Source: Brachypodium distachyon (Eukaryota > Streptophyta > Magnoliopsida > Poales > Poaceae). From it: a DNA stretch of 64,000 bases. The translations under genes were made by a program, and so were the position numbers. Position 1 is the first letter of the stretch, and each line of letters starts with the position of its first letter. The notes under the pieces are model-generated. The model searched no databases. It was not told where the DNA came from and worked only from the letters and a program-made list of their open reading frames with translations. Positions 24,595 through 34,590 of this stretch are shown piece by piece. The stretch spans positions 1,984,001-2,048,000 of the forward strand of contig NC_016133.3 of the NCBI RefSeq assembly GCF_000005505.3, given 5' to 3'.

Positions 24595-24870
24595 AGGCAG
24601 ATAGATAGATAGATAAGTAGATAGTCAGACAACCATCTGGCCTAATAAATAGATAGACAAGTTAACTGGCCATAAAAATATTATATAATTTGCTTGCTCA
24701 AAAAATAAATAGATAGATAGATAGATACATAGATAGATAGACACAAACATCTAGCCTGCAAATAGATAGATGAGATAAGATAGGTGGACATGAATACTAT
24801 TATATAAATTGCATCACTCCGAAAATATAGACAGATAGCTAGATAGGGCGCAGATTGATAGATAAAGAAC
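24595..24870. repeat. GATA microsatellite tract
   Basis: Repeated runs of AGATAGATAGATAGAT, interrupted by copies of ATTATATAATTTGC / ATTATATAAATTGC, in the left part of duplication unit 1. The matching tract in unit 2 (about 28390-28630) differs in repeat number. Confidence 0.8.
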
Positions 24871-25063
24871 ACCATGTACAGACTGCGGCCCCAAAAAATT
24901 AAAAAAACGGTTGCTATTGAAAACAAAGCGGGAATTGAGAGTAGCATGCCAACACAAGACATGCCAAAAAAAAAGGGCAAGACAGATCTATTTGCATAAC
25001 AGGACATATACTCCTGCAATAAACAAAAACTCAAGGAGTACCTGAGTCTAGATTATTGTGCTC

Positions 25064-25071
25064 TATATAAA
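25064..25071 (+). promoter_or_regulatory. TATA box of defensin-like gene 1
   Basis: TATATAAA lies 111 bp before the start codon at 25182, in a context identical to that of the second copy. The spacing fits a short plant 5' leader. Confidence 0.65.
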
Positions 25072-25181
25072 CATGAGGGGAGGAGCTTTGTCAAGCACAC
25101 TAAAACAAAAGAAGGAAGAGTACACATATTCTCTCGCCCTCATGGCACTGCAAAAGCAATGCGAGGAAGACTGTGCGCTCT

Positions 25182-25475
25182 ATGTCTATTGTTTTTCTGG
25201 TCCTTGCTACGATGTTGTACACATTGCCGTCCTGCCATGCACGTAAGTAGGCGAACAACATGCATTTTTTACTCTATATTTTTTTCGAAAGCTCAAAAAA
25301 TGTATGTACCGTTGTATGTGCAGTTTCTCCGGTGACATGCGAGAACTTAGAACGCTGCACTGTTCCCAAGTGCATGGACGAATGCAAGGCGAGAGGCCTG
25401 GGGTATTTCGTTGCCTATTGCCACCACAACCACAATCAAGATGTTCAGTGCTGCTGCAGACATTTCGCGGAGTGA
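25182..25475 (+). CDS. Defensin-like secreted Cys-rich peptide, copy 1
   Basis: Two exons, 25182-25242 and 25324-25475, separated by an 81-bp GT-AG intron, encode 70 aa. Residues 1-20 form a signal peptide (MSIVFLVLATMLYTLPSCHA), followed by a mature part of about 50 aa with eight cysteines: C-x6-C-x5-C-x3-C-x12-C, then CCC near the end. An intron right after the signal-peptide codons and an 8-Cys mature peptide are the hallmarks of plant defensin-like (DEFL/LCR/SCR) genes, which act outside the cell in defence or signalling. The Cys spacing is not a textbook defensin, so the exact subfamily is open. The start was chosen because this ATG gives the signal peptide; longer frames upstream are in another frame and lack one. 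It lies in unit 1 of the duplication. It differs from copy 2 at Val4 and Arg30. Confidence 0.85.
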
Positions 25476-25737
25476 CAAACAAGATGTTCCCCGCGTTTGA
25501 ACGACCCAAGTCGTGTTGCATTGATCCGTGCAATACAAACTGAATAAGGTGTTGCCCTAGACAATATAAATATAATTGATGGCATCTGCCTCAAAGACCG
25601 TCTTACTGTGATGATCTGAGCAAAATCGTGACCCAATCAAGAAACCAAAAGCACCCTAGAATTAAAAGAGAAAAGTGAAAACAAAACTGTAGTTCCTTTT
25701 GGATTACATCGTAGCAGTGGTGGTTTTAAGCAAAATC

Positions 25738-27670
25738 CACTACTACAGAAAGGTTTATAACTAACGGTCGAAAAACAGCATCAGTAACGGGCGGGCCCGC
25801 CGTTACTAACTTCGTGTTACTGATGATGGTCAACATCGACGACCGTTACTGATGTACCATCTTCAGTGACGGGCTCCAAATGAAGCCCGACGCTGATAAC
25901 ATTCTCATGATTTTTAAAAAAAAAGAAGGCACATGGCCTGCAAATTTTGGTCGCGGATGAACAAATCACAAAATCACAGGGTATAGCATCTGGCAAAATC
26001 AGATTGATCACACAAGAACTGGTACACATGAGAGAAAATGGACAAACAATTATAAAAAATCTGCAACTGCTCCACGACGCGATGGCTGCGGTTCCGGCTC
26101 CATGACGGCGAGGGCTGCGGTTTCGGCTCTCCACGACGATGGCTGAGGTCAGGGATGCCGGCTCTGCAGGAGCTGCCACCCGACCTACTCATCCTCATGG
26201 GCGCCGATGGGGATCTGCGGTAGTGAAAGAGATCGAGGGAGAGAAAAGAAATCGAGAGAGGTAGAGAGAGACTAACCGTGAGAGGGAGAGGGGGATTCGG
26301 TGGTGCGTGGGGTCGGGGGCGCCAGATCCGGCGGCAGCCAGGGTCGAGGTCGCCTAGCAGCGGTCGAGGTCGTACCTGGCGTACCTAGCGGCGGTCGAGG
26401 TCGAAGATGAGACGTAGAAGGGGAGAGGCGCCCGCCGGCGGAGATGAGTGAGAGAAGAGAGAGAACACCTACTCCTCGACACCGACATCCTGCAAGAGTG
26501 AGAGAAGAGAGAGAGAGAGGGAAACCGAGAGGGAGATAGGGAACCGAGAGAAGGAGACGAACCTGCGGGGCGAGGGGCGGTGGCTGACCGGATCCGCGGC
26601 GGCGGGGCAGTCGCTGGTCGGATCCAGCAACGTCGAGGCCCGGGAAGGCCCGCGGCACGACGGAGTCCGGCGTTGGGGGAGGGCAGTACAGCAGCAGCTC
26701 CTGGGCGGCGGGGCGGAGTCCGGCGTTGGTGGAGGGTGGTGCAGCGGCAGCTCCTTGGCGGCGCGGCGGGGTCCGGCTTTCGAGGAGGCCGATGCAGTGG
26801 CAGGCAGCAGCTCCTTGGGGGCGGCTCCTTGGTGGTGTGGGCATCGGGCCAGATGAGATCAAGGTGGAGATTGTGCTGTACATGAGTGAGAGAGGAAAGG
26901 AGAAGGAGAAAGAGAAGCCACGGTCCATGAAGGAGATAAGGATACAAGGAGTGTGCGGCCGTGTGGGATAAGGAGAGACAGAGAGGGTGCTGTACAGGTC
27001 ATCGATCCTAGCATGTTGCCTTTCCACCAATAACGTGCGAGCACACGGATCAATCGTTGCTGCAGTTTCCATCGACTAGCACACATCAGTAACGGGTGAT
27101 ATTGTTAGGACCGCCATTGGTGCCCCACTTTTGCATTTAGAAAATAGAAAAATATTTTTTAAAAGAAAACGTTGTAAACCTATTTGACAATATTGTTTGT
27201 TGAGAGATGCACCTATGTGCAAAAAATGGATTCGTTATCATGAACTATGACGTACAAATGGCCAGCTTTAAACTCATAAACATTCATACCTGGTAGGCCA
27301 TTTTGCAAAATATTTTTTCTAACAGTTGAAAAAAATGCACACTTGTGGCAAACAATGAATACATATCATCAACTATGGCATAGAAATGGACAAAACTTTG
27401 GTCATTTGCTTAAAAGCTAAAGTTCAACTATTGGAAATAACAAGATTGTACTAAATAACTCATTTTTGAAATGTTACCTATTGATGTTATTGTTCCACTA
27501 TGTTAAGCAACGAAAAAATAAGACTTTAGCAAAAAGAATCACATTTTTCTGGATTTTTATGAATTAGTTATGATTTTTTTCAATCTTCAAATGTCTGCTG
27601 GGGTCATCAGTGACGGGTTTTATGCGTCCGTCACTGAGACTCGTCACATATGCACTGTTTTGTAGTACTG
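25738..27670. mobile_element. Non-autonomous CACTA (En/Spm) transposon
   Basis: Starts CACTACTACAGAAAGG and ends ...GTTTTGTAGTACTG, an imperfect inverted match. It is flanked on both sides by ATC (25735-25737 and 27671-27673), the 3-bp target duplication expected for CACTA elements. Subterminal motifs of the type GTAACGG/CGTTACTGATG and CAGTGACGGG recur near both ends. No transposase is seen. The middle (about 26080-27070) is GA/GC-rich and carries a long minus-strand open frame rich in Pro, Ser and Arg that looks compositional. The element is in unit 1 of the duplication only. Confidence 0.85.
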
Positions 27671-27987
27671 ATCGCCGTATATATATTACCATGCAGGCAA
27701 CACCATTTGCTAGCAACATCATCTCCTCTGACATGTAGCGGAATGCGGAAGCGGGAAGCCATGGTGCACCGGTAGCAAGGTGGCATGGCATGGGTGAGCT
27801 CTCCAATCTCCGTGAGAAGAAACGAGGCCTGCACAAATTAAGTTGTAGAGGCATCGGGTTCCATGGTTTAAAACCGTCGTGACACATGACCCCTCGGAAG
27901 CAAACCGGCTTCTTAGTGTTTCCAAGGTTGTTCGACGGTCTGCGCACAAGGAAGCAAGAACGGGGAGCCGAGAGACGGGTGTGCTTG
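27671..27987. other. Unit-1-specific sequence next to CACTA
   Basis: About 300 bp present between the CACTA element and the block shared with unit 2, but missing from unit 2. Either unit 2 lost it by deletion or unit 1 gained it. No recognisable gene. Confidence 0.5.
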
Positions 27988-28879
27988 TTTTTTGAGGGAC
28001 GAGAAGGGTGTGTTTGGTTGGTGAGTACTGCACAGCAGGTTTCGTTTCGGATTTTTTTTCATTGTTTGGGCTCGTTCCGTTTTTTCTTTAATTGTTTTGG
28101 CAGTACACTTTGGAAGAACGAGCATCGACTTTTGGGCCGATGGTTTTCGTGTGTCCAAAGATGTTACATCTGTCACAAAGTCAACTAGCAGACCGCCGTG
28201 ACAAAGTCACGTAACCTCGATGGCCCTTCACCTCCGTCGTACCAGGCTGCTGCTGGGCCGGACGGCCCACATCTGCTGGCCCGTTGGACTAGTCCGATGC
28301 ATGGATGTTGGGTGAGCATAGAGAACAAACATACAAAGGTTGTTGCCCAAGAAAAACAGAAAGAGAGTGTTCTAAAAATAGAGAGACGGGCAGACAGATA
28401 GCTAGATAAGTAGATAGTCAGACAACCATCTAGCCTAAAAAATAGATAGACAAGACAACTGGCCATAAAAATATTATATAATTTGCTTGCTCAAAAAATA
28501 GATAGATAGCATCTGGCCTGCAAATAGATAGATAAGATAAGATAGGTGGCCACGAATAATATTATATAAATTGCATCACTCCGAAAATATAGACAGATAG
28601 CTAGATAGGGCGCAGATAGATAGATAAATAGACATAGACATTTGGCTTAAAAAAATTAAAAAGAGGATATACATACAGATAGAACACCATGTAGAGACTG
28701 CGGCCCAAAAAAATTAAAAAAACGGTTGCTATTGAAAACAAAGCGGGAATTGAGAGTAGCATGCCAACACAAGACATGCCAAAAAAAAAGGGCAAGACAG
28801 ATCTATTTGCATAACAGGACATATACTCCTGCAATAAACAAAAACTCAAGGAGTACCTGAGTCTAGATTATTGTGCCTC

Positions 28880-28887
28880 TATATAAA
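28880..28887 (+). promoter_or_regulatory. TATA box of defensin-like gene 2
   Basis: TATATAAA, 111 bp before the start codon at 28998, in the same surroundings as in copy 1. Confidence 0.65.
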
Positions 28888-28997
28888 CATGAGGGGAGGA
28901 GCTTTGTCAAGCACACTAAAACAAAAGAAGGAAGAGTACACATATTCTCTCGCCCTCATGGCACTGCAAAAGCAATGCGAGGAAGACTGTGCGCTCT

Positions 28998-29291
28998 ATG
29001 TCTATTGCTTTTCTGGTCCTTGCTACGATGTTGTACACATTGCCGTCCTGCCATGCACGTAAGTACGCGAACAACATGCATATTTTACTCTATATTTTTT
29101 TCGAAAGCTCAAAAAATGTATGTACCGTTGTATGTGCAGTTTCTCCGGTGACATGCGAGAACTTAGAACACTGCACTGTTCCCAAGTGCATGGACGAATG
29201 CAAGGCGAGAGGCCTGGGGTATTTCGTTGCCTATTGCCACCACAACCACAATCAAGATGTTCAGTGCTGCTGCAGACATTTCGCGGAGTGA
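28998..29291 (+). CDS. Defensin-like secreted Cys-rich peptide, copy 2
   Basis: Exons 28998-29058 and 29140-29291 with an 81-bp intron encode 70 aa: a 20-residue signal peptide (MSIAFLVLATML...SCHA) and an eight-cysteine mature peptide. The reading frame is intact and identical to copy 1 except Ala for Val at residue 4 and His for Arg at residue 30 (between the first two cysteines). TATA box, leader, intron length and 3' flank are conserved with copy 1, so both are probably expressed. Role by family knowledge is extracellular defence or cell-cell signalling; target unknown. Confidence 0.85.
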   Translation: MSIAFLVLATMLYTLPSCHARKYANNMHILLYIFFESSKNVCTVVCAVSPVTCENLEHCTVPKCMDECKARGLGYFVAYCHHNHNQDVQCCCRHFAE

Positions 29292-29874
29292 CAAACAAGA
29301 TGTTCGCCGCGTTTGAACGACCCAAGTCGTGTTGCATTGATCCGTGCAATACAAACTGAATAATGTGTTGCCCTAGACAATATAAATATAATTGATGGCA
29401 TCTGCCTCAAAGACCGTCTTACTGTGATGATGTGAGCAAAATCGTGACCCAATCAAGAAACCAAAAGCACCCTAAAATTAAAAGAGAAAAGTGAAAACAA
29501 AACTGTAGTTCCTTTTGGATTACATGGTAGTAGTGGTTTTTTTTTAGGGACGAGACGGGTGTGCTTGGTTGGTGAGTACTGCACAGCAGGTTTCGTTCCG
29601 GTTTTTTTTTTAATTGTTTGAGCAGTACACTAGGTTTCGTTCCGTTTGGTTTTTTTTTTAATTGTTTGGGCAGTACACTTTGGAACAACGAGCATCGACT
29701 TTTGGGCCGATGGTTTTCGTGTGTCCAAAGATGTTACATCTGTCACAAAGTCAACTAGCAGACCGCCGTGACAAAGTCACGTAACCTCGATGGCCTTCAC
29801 CTCCGTCGTACCAGGCTGCTGGGCCGGACGGCCCACGTCTGCTGGCCCGTTGGACTAGTCCGATGCATGGATGT

Positions 29875-30410
29875 ACGACAGCCTAGGTTTGTTTCGCTCA
29901 AACAAAAAAAAAGACAGCCTAGGTTTGTATTTTCCCATCGAACCACACGCATGCTCCGCTCCGCTGGCCGGAACTTATTTAAGCCGCTTGTGCTTTCAAT
30001 TTACTAGGAATACTACCAGATCACAGGTACGTTTACCGAACAAACACCATTGACCATTCTGTAGTCTTCGTGTTCGTGGTACTGCCAGCCACGGCCAGCC
30101 CAGCCAGCCACCTGCACGCATGCCAGTGCTCCACCGGTCGATCTAGCGTTGACATTAGCTAGCACTAGCTAGTTTTCTCTAACCAGAACGTAAACCATGT
30201 TAGCACTAATCAAGCTTGATCGGCACGATATACGTACAGTACATGCAGCAACGTGCTTGGGAAGAAAATGCAACCACGAGAGACCCATGAGAATTGAATC
30301 GATCCACGAGACTCCAAACGTGTGAGGATAATCCATTATGTACTCCAAATGTATATTTTCTTTCTTCCAGGTTCCCTTACTTCCAAAAGTAAGATCCTTA
30401 GATATTTATA
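29875..30410. other. Intergenic, no gene seen
   Basis: Includes a small direct repeat (ACAGCCTAGGTTTGT at about 29878 and 29914). Otherwise featureless. Confidence 0.45.
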
Positions 30411-30541
30411 CTTTCTCCGTCCAGCAAAAGATATATCTCAACTTTAGTTTGATTAAATTTGAATGCATGTGTACACTAAGTCATGTTTAGATACATCAAA
30501 ATATTGACAAGCTTGAGACATATTTTGTTGAACGGAGGAAG
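30411..30541. mobile_element. Stowaway-type MITE
   Basis: A left end near CTTTCTCCGTCCAGCAAAAG and an inverted right end (complement CTTCCTCCGTTCAACAAAAT) enclose about 130 bp. The mirrored internal blocks ATATCTCAA and TTGAGACATA are typical of a known pooid Stowaway subfamily. TA precedes the left end. Confidence 0.8.
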
Positions 30542-31789
30542 TGATTCGCATACAACGAAACAAAAGGGAACTTGCACAATCATTATACCCCAAAACTAAA
30601 AGTAGTACATTATTTGAGCGTACTACCGCTAGAGAAGCCCTTTACCGTACATTCCCTATCTGATTGAGATAATACGGACGGTGGTGACGAGATGTGGTTC
30701 CCTACCATCTTCCCTCCTTTTGCGCAAAGCCACCGATATTAGGAGACGTTAATTAACCACCCCCCAATTATCATGCGCGCTGCACGGCGACGACGTCAGC
30801 CCGTTTGTTTGTCCTGACGAGAAGAGACACGGATATATCGCCACGGGTATCAAACCGGAAAGGCTCGGAACGAACGACCCGGCGGCGGCCGGGTCAGCAT
30901 CATCGTCTGCTGGTTAACAAACCAAACAAGCAACGCATATCAGATTAATAATTAGCATAAACCAAAGGACTAATGATGATTCCGCACCACGCCGGGGCCA
31001 CCGATGAATGGAACATTCAAACGGGCTAGGGTATCTGGAGTATGTGCTGGGAAATGGAAACCAGTTCATGCCAGTTCAAATGAACCTGCCTCTGTTGTCG
31101 GTTTCAGGCAATGCTCCGTCTTGCATTTCTACGTTCTTCTTCTTGTCGGACGGCCTCCATTCTACTCATAGAGCAAGATCAGGAACAGTCTAATCCTTTC
31201 CGCACGTCCTCGTGTACTCTCCTGACGGCACGAAACATCATCGGCAAGATTGACACGAAGTTCCAGGCCTGCCGGCCACCATGCGCCGACATTTTCCCAG
31301 CTGCTCAACCGGTCTTTCTTTCTACTAAATGCAACTTATCTTGATCGCGTATCAATTCCGAAACACCAGAAAAGATACGGAGTGTAAGGATAAGCGCTCG
31401 CACACACCAAAAAAGCTTTCTTTACACAGAAACTCCATTTCGAGGCCGTCACGAAAGAACCATGAGAAAGATCTGCGTTCAGGTTCGCAGCGTGCGGAGG
31501 ATCGTGTCGGAAAAGAGAGCGATGTGTACCATCCGTGTAACAAGTGGAGCAGAGAATGAAAAAGGATTGCACGTAGAAGGAGGCCCGGTTCGTTATCAGA
31601 AAGAAGAAGAAAAATCAGAGGCCGGAGGATGCAGCAAAGAGGCCTAATTCAATACAACCTCTCTCCCAAACTTAGAAGGGTAGGATGGTCTTTTCACATT
31701 TTTTCTTTTACCTACTTTTGCTCTCCTTTTGCCTAATCTTTTTCTTTTTCCCGCCTCCTTCCTCTCTCGCAAAGTATCTGCAGACTAAA
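30542..31789. other. Intergenic, no gene seen
   Basis: No splice-supported or family-like protein on either strand. Nothing else recognised. Confidence 0.45.
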
Positions 31790-32480
31790 GTATTATTTCG
31801 ACAATCCCATCGATGAGATTGTGCGAAATTGTGTCTACTACGACGGTGTGAAATTTCGTCTCGATCCGACGGTGAGATCTCCGGCCAACTCCAAAACACC
31901 AATTGTTGTTCGGATTCCTCACGGCCGTTCGTAACACCACGAATGTCTGACTTGTTCGCATGTTTTCCGTTGATCGAATCATTATTTCGACGATCCCTTC
32001 GGTGAGATTGTGCGGAATTATGTCTACTAGCACAGTGTAAAATTTCGTCACGATCCAATGGTTGAATGTCCAGAAAACTTGAAAATACCGAGTGTTTTGA
32101 ATTTCTCGCGTACCTGTGAGACAGCACAAACGTCCAAATTGTTCGCATGTTCCCCGCTGTCTCAAGAAAGATTTCGACGATCCCTTCGGTGAGAATGTGC
32201 GGAATTTTGTCTACTACTGCAATGTGAAATTTCGTCGCGATACAACGGTGGAATCTCCGGAAAATTGTAAAACACTGAGCGTTGTTTGGATTTCTCACAG
32301 CCGTGCGGGACAGCACAAATGTCTGACTTGTTCGCATGTTTCCCGATGGCCCAAGAAGTATTTCGCTGATCCCTTCCGTGGGATTGTGCGGAATTGTGTC
32401 TACTACAAGCTCGTGAAATTTCGTCGCGATCCAACGGTGTGATCTCCAGCAAAATCAAAAACACCTAGTGTTGTTCGGAG
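31790..32480. repeat. Tandem array, 187-bp unit, 3.7 copies
   Basis: Units begin near 31790, 31979, 32166 and 32354 (the last partial, to about 32480). Each carries TTTCGACGATCCCTTCGGTG, then GGAATTGTGTCTACTA, TGAAATTTCGTCGCGATC, a GTGTTGTTCGGATTTCTC-like block and CTTGTTCGCATGTT, with 15-25% differences between units. Overlapping open frames on both strands are a by-product, because the period is not a multiple of three in all copies and no frame is conserved. Confidence 0.9.
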
Positions 32481-32624
32481 CCAGGTGGAAAGAAAAGAAG
32501 AAAATACTAATAAATGTCCATCATGCTTTTTTTTATAAAGGGGTACGGAGTGATCTGAACTGTCCTCGTGTTTTCGTTGGAGGAGAGGGAGATGTATTGA
32601 ATCAGAAGTCTGCAGTAAAAAGTA

Positions 32625-32737
32625 TTCCCTCCATATTAAGTGACTCAAATTTGTCGAAATACAAATATATCTATGTCTAAAAAACGTCTAAATAATTGTA
32701 TTGTAATAAAAAGTCACCTAACATGAGACCGAAGGAA
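32625..32737. mobile_element. Stowaway MITE
   Basis: Left end TTCCCTCCATATTAAGTGAC, right end GTCACCTAACATGAGACCGAAGGAA, flanked by TA on both sides. The internal sequence (CTCAAATTTG...ATATCTATGTCTAAAAAACG) matches the same family as the MITE in the EMF2 intron, with more divergence. Confidence 0.85.
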
Positions 32738-33849
32738 TAGTATTTTCTAAAATAATCAGTCTTGAATTTCTGCCAGATCCTTGATTTTGTATTATTATTC
32801 GTGCTCATATCTCGTGAAAGTAGTAGTAGAAGAAGAAGAGAGCGCGTGGAGAGAGGAGAAGACTCTGTAGATCTTACTCGTGTTTTTGCATGGGCACGAG
32901 ATGGTGGTGGTTCCATCTCTCTTGCAACGCTTCTTGTTTTGTTTTCTTGGCGCGTCTCAAGTAAAAGGTCCAGCCCCACGACGTGGAAACCAGTTCAACT
33001 ACCACTGCGCTTTGCTCCCTTCGTTCCTTTGCTGGCTGCGCCTGCCGTGCTTACCATGTCCAGATCCCATGTTTGTTTACTTCCTACTTAGTATTCTCAT
33101 GGCCTTTTTCATACGTTCCTCAGATGAGATCTTCGAAACAACTCACTCACGTGTCGCCAAAAAGTCCCCGGCGTTCAATCAATTTAAACTGTCATCACGG
33201 CGGAAAAGAACAGGAAAGTTCTGTTTCTTCTCGATCGACCGAATTACGACCTGAAAATCTTGGACATCTTTTTGCCAATCGTGCCGAACTTTTCATTGCC
33301 AAGGTCGTACGGATCTCGCCTAAAAAGGGCGATCTGATTTTGAGGTGATCATCTAAGAAGAAGATCAGCTTAAGCTTGAGCTTGAGCCTTCAAAAGTACA
33401 ACAAGACCAGCTTTTGCTGACGACTGGACAAAGGGACATGTCTCGTGGTGGTAGTTCTTCCGGGCACGGGTCAGCTGACGGCGATGAGACAATGATAACC
33501 AAGTATAGTAGCTCTCGATTAGGTGGGCAGTTGAGCTAGCTATAGCTTCAGCTTCACATTCATTTAGCTAAGCTAAGCTGCTCTGACACGGTCATCATCC
33601 GTTTTTATGACCCTAACTACACATTTCGCCATGCATACATCAAAAGGGGCATTGTGCTCTGGTACGATTATGTCCCCACTTTTAGGGTCCTCTTCTCGAG
33701 CTAGAAAGAGGCTTGGCATAGGTCCGGGGTAGCTGGGATGTCCATGTCAGCTCGTGGCACGACTGCTGACTGATTCCACTTGTACGTGTACTGTCTCCAA
33801 ATTGTCATCTATTCTGTCGAATCATTCGAATTCCTTGGGGTTTAGGAGA
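32738..33849. other. Intergenic, no gene seen
   Basis: Several medium open frames overlap on the plus strand (32762-33348), but they overlap in different frames and show no conserved features, so I do not call a gene. Confidence 0.4.
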
Positions 33850-34590
33850 GTACTGTGTGAATGTTGGTAGAACTTGGGTTTTCTTAGACTCGTGGAGATG
33901 AATCCACTCCCTTCTGAGAATTTCGACGCCGCGGGAGCTCGGCGATTTTGTCGAGTTGGGGGCTTGCATCCAGCAGGTTCGGCTGACGGAGGCCCGCGAC
34001 TCCATTGCCTGGAGATGGGAGGCTTCGGAAAGCTATTCTGCGGCCTCGGCCTATAAGGCCCAGTTCTCTGGGTCGGTCCTGCCGTTCTCTTCCGACAAGA
34101 TTTGGAAGGCTCAGGCCGAACCCAAGTGCAAAGTGTTCGCTTGGACGATTCTTCACGGCAAAATTCTCACGGCAGACAATCTTGCGCTTCGGCATTGGCC
34201 CCACAATCCGATTAGTCCGCTCTGTACAATTCACCCGGAAACGATCGTCCACCTCTGCCAAGACTGCTGCTACACGAGGGAGGTGTGGGGCCTCGTACAG
34301 AGCTGGGAGACGGACGCTGTCACGGCCCTCACGGCGGCCGAGTCGATCGATGGGATGTTGGAGCATCTGATTCAGGGGTGCCCCTAGCGGGCGAAGCAAT
34401 GGCTTAGCGGGCGTCTAATCTACACTTGTTGGGGGTGTGGAAGGAGCGTAATCGTCGGACGTTTAGGGGTGTGGCTTTGTCGACTTTGCAGGTGGCCTCT
34501 TTGGTTTGGGAGGAATACCAAACGACCCGGGAGTTCTTCTTCCTTTTAATCGAATGACGAAACGACCGTCTTTTCCTTAAAAAAAAGATG
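33850..34590 (+). pseudogene. LINE remnant, RT zinc-binding region
   Basis: A plus-strand frame of about 145 codons (to 34387) shows the C-terminal zinc-binding region of plant non-LTR reverse transcriptases: DSIAWRWEASESYSAASAY, IWKAQAEPKCKVFAWTILHG, LALRHWPHNPISPLC and ETIVHLCQDCCYTREVW. After a stop, a second frame still reads like the usual tail (LGVWKERNRRTF near 34430). A short A-run follows at about 34579. The reverse transcriptase and endonuclease regions are missing, so this is a 5'-truncated, inactive copy. Confidence 0.85.

Larger units (their letters stand above)
24511..28307. repeat. Segmental duplication, unit 1 (interrupted)
   Basis: Unit 1 of a direct head-to-tail duplication; unit 2 is 28308-29874. 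Both begin TTGGG(C/T)GAGCATAG, continue through GATA-type microsatellite DNA and an identical promoter plus defensin-like gene, and end GTCCGATGCATGGATG. Unit 1 is longer because a CACTA element (25738-27670) and about 300 bp more (27674-27987) separate its left part from its right part (27988-28307). The right part is a block that follows the gene directly in unit 2. Confidence 0.9.
28308..29874. repeat. Segmental duplication, unit 2 (uninterrupted)
   Basis: The 1567-bp second unit abuts unit 1 directly (the junction at 28307/28308 passes straight from ATGGATG into TTGGGTGAGC). It contains the GATA tract, the TATA box, defensin-like copy 2, and then the right-hand block starting near 29541 (GGGACGAGACGGGTGTG), which corresponds to 27988-28307 of unit 1. 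Identity in and around the gene is near complete, so the duplication is recent. Confidence 0.9.

Noticed and set aside
26272..27072. 266-codon minus-strand open frame rich in Pro, Ser and Arg
   Set aside because: It lies inside the CACTA element in GC/GA-rich DNA. Overlapping long frames occur on both strands, and no domain or conserved motif is visible, so it is compositional.
31708..32337. 209-codon minus-strand frame
   Set aside because: It runs through the 187-bp tandem array, shifts frame relation between units and has no conservation.
32762..33348. Overlapping plus-strand frames of 109-124 codons
   Set aside because: They overlap each other in different frames, have no splice support and no recognisable domain.
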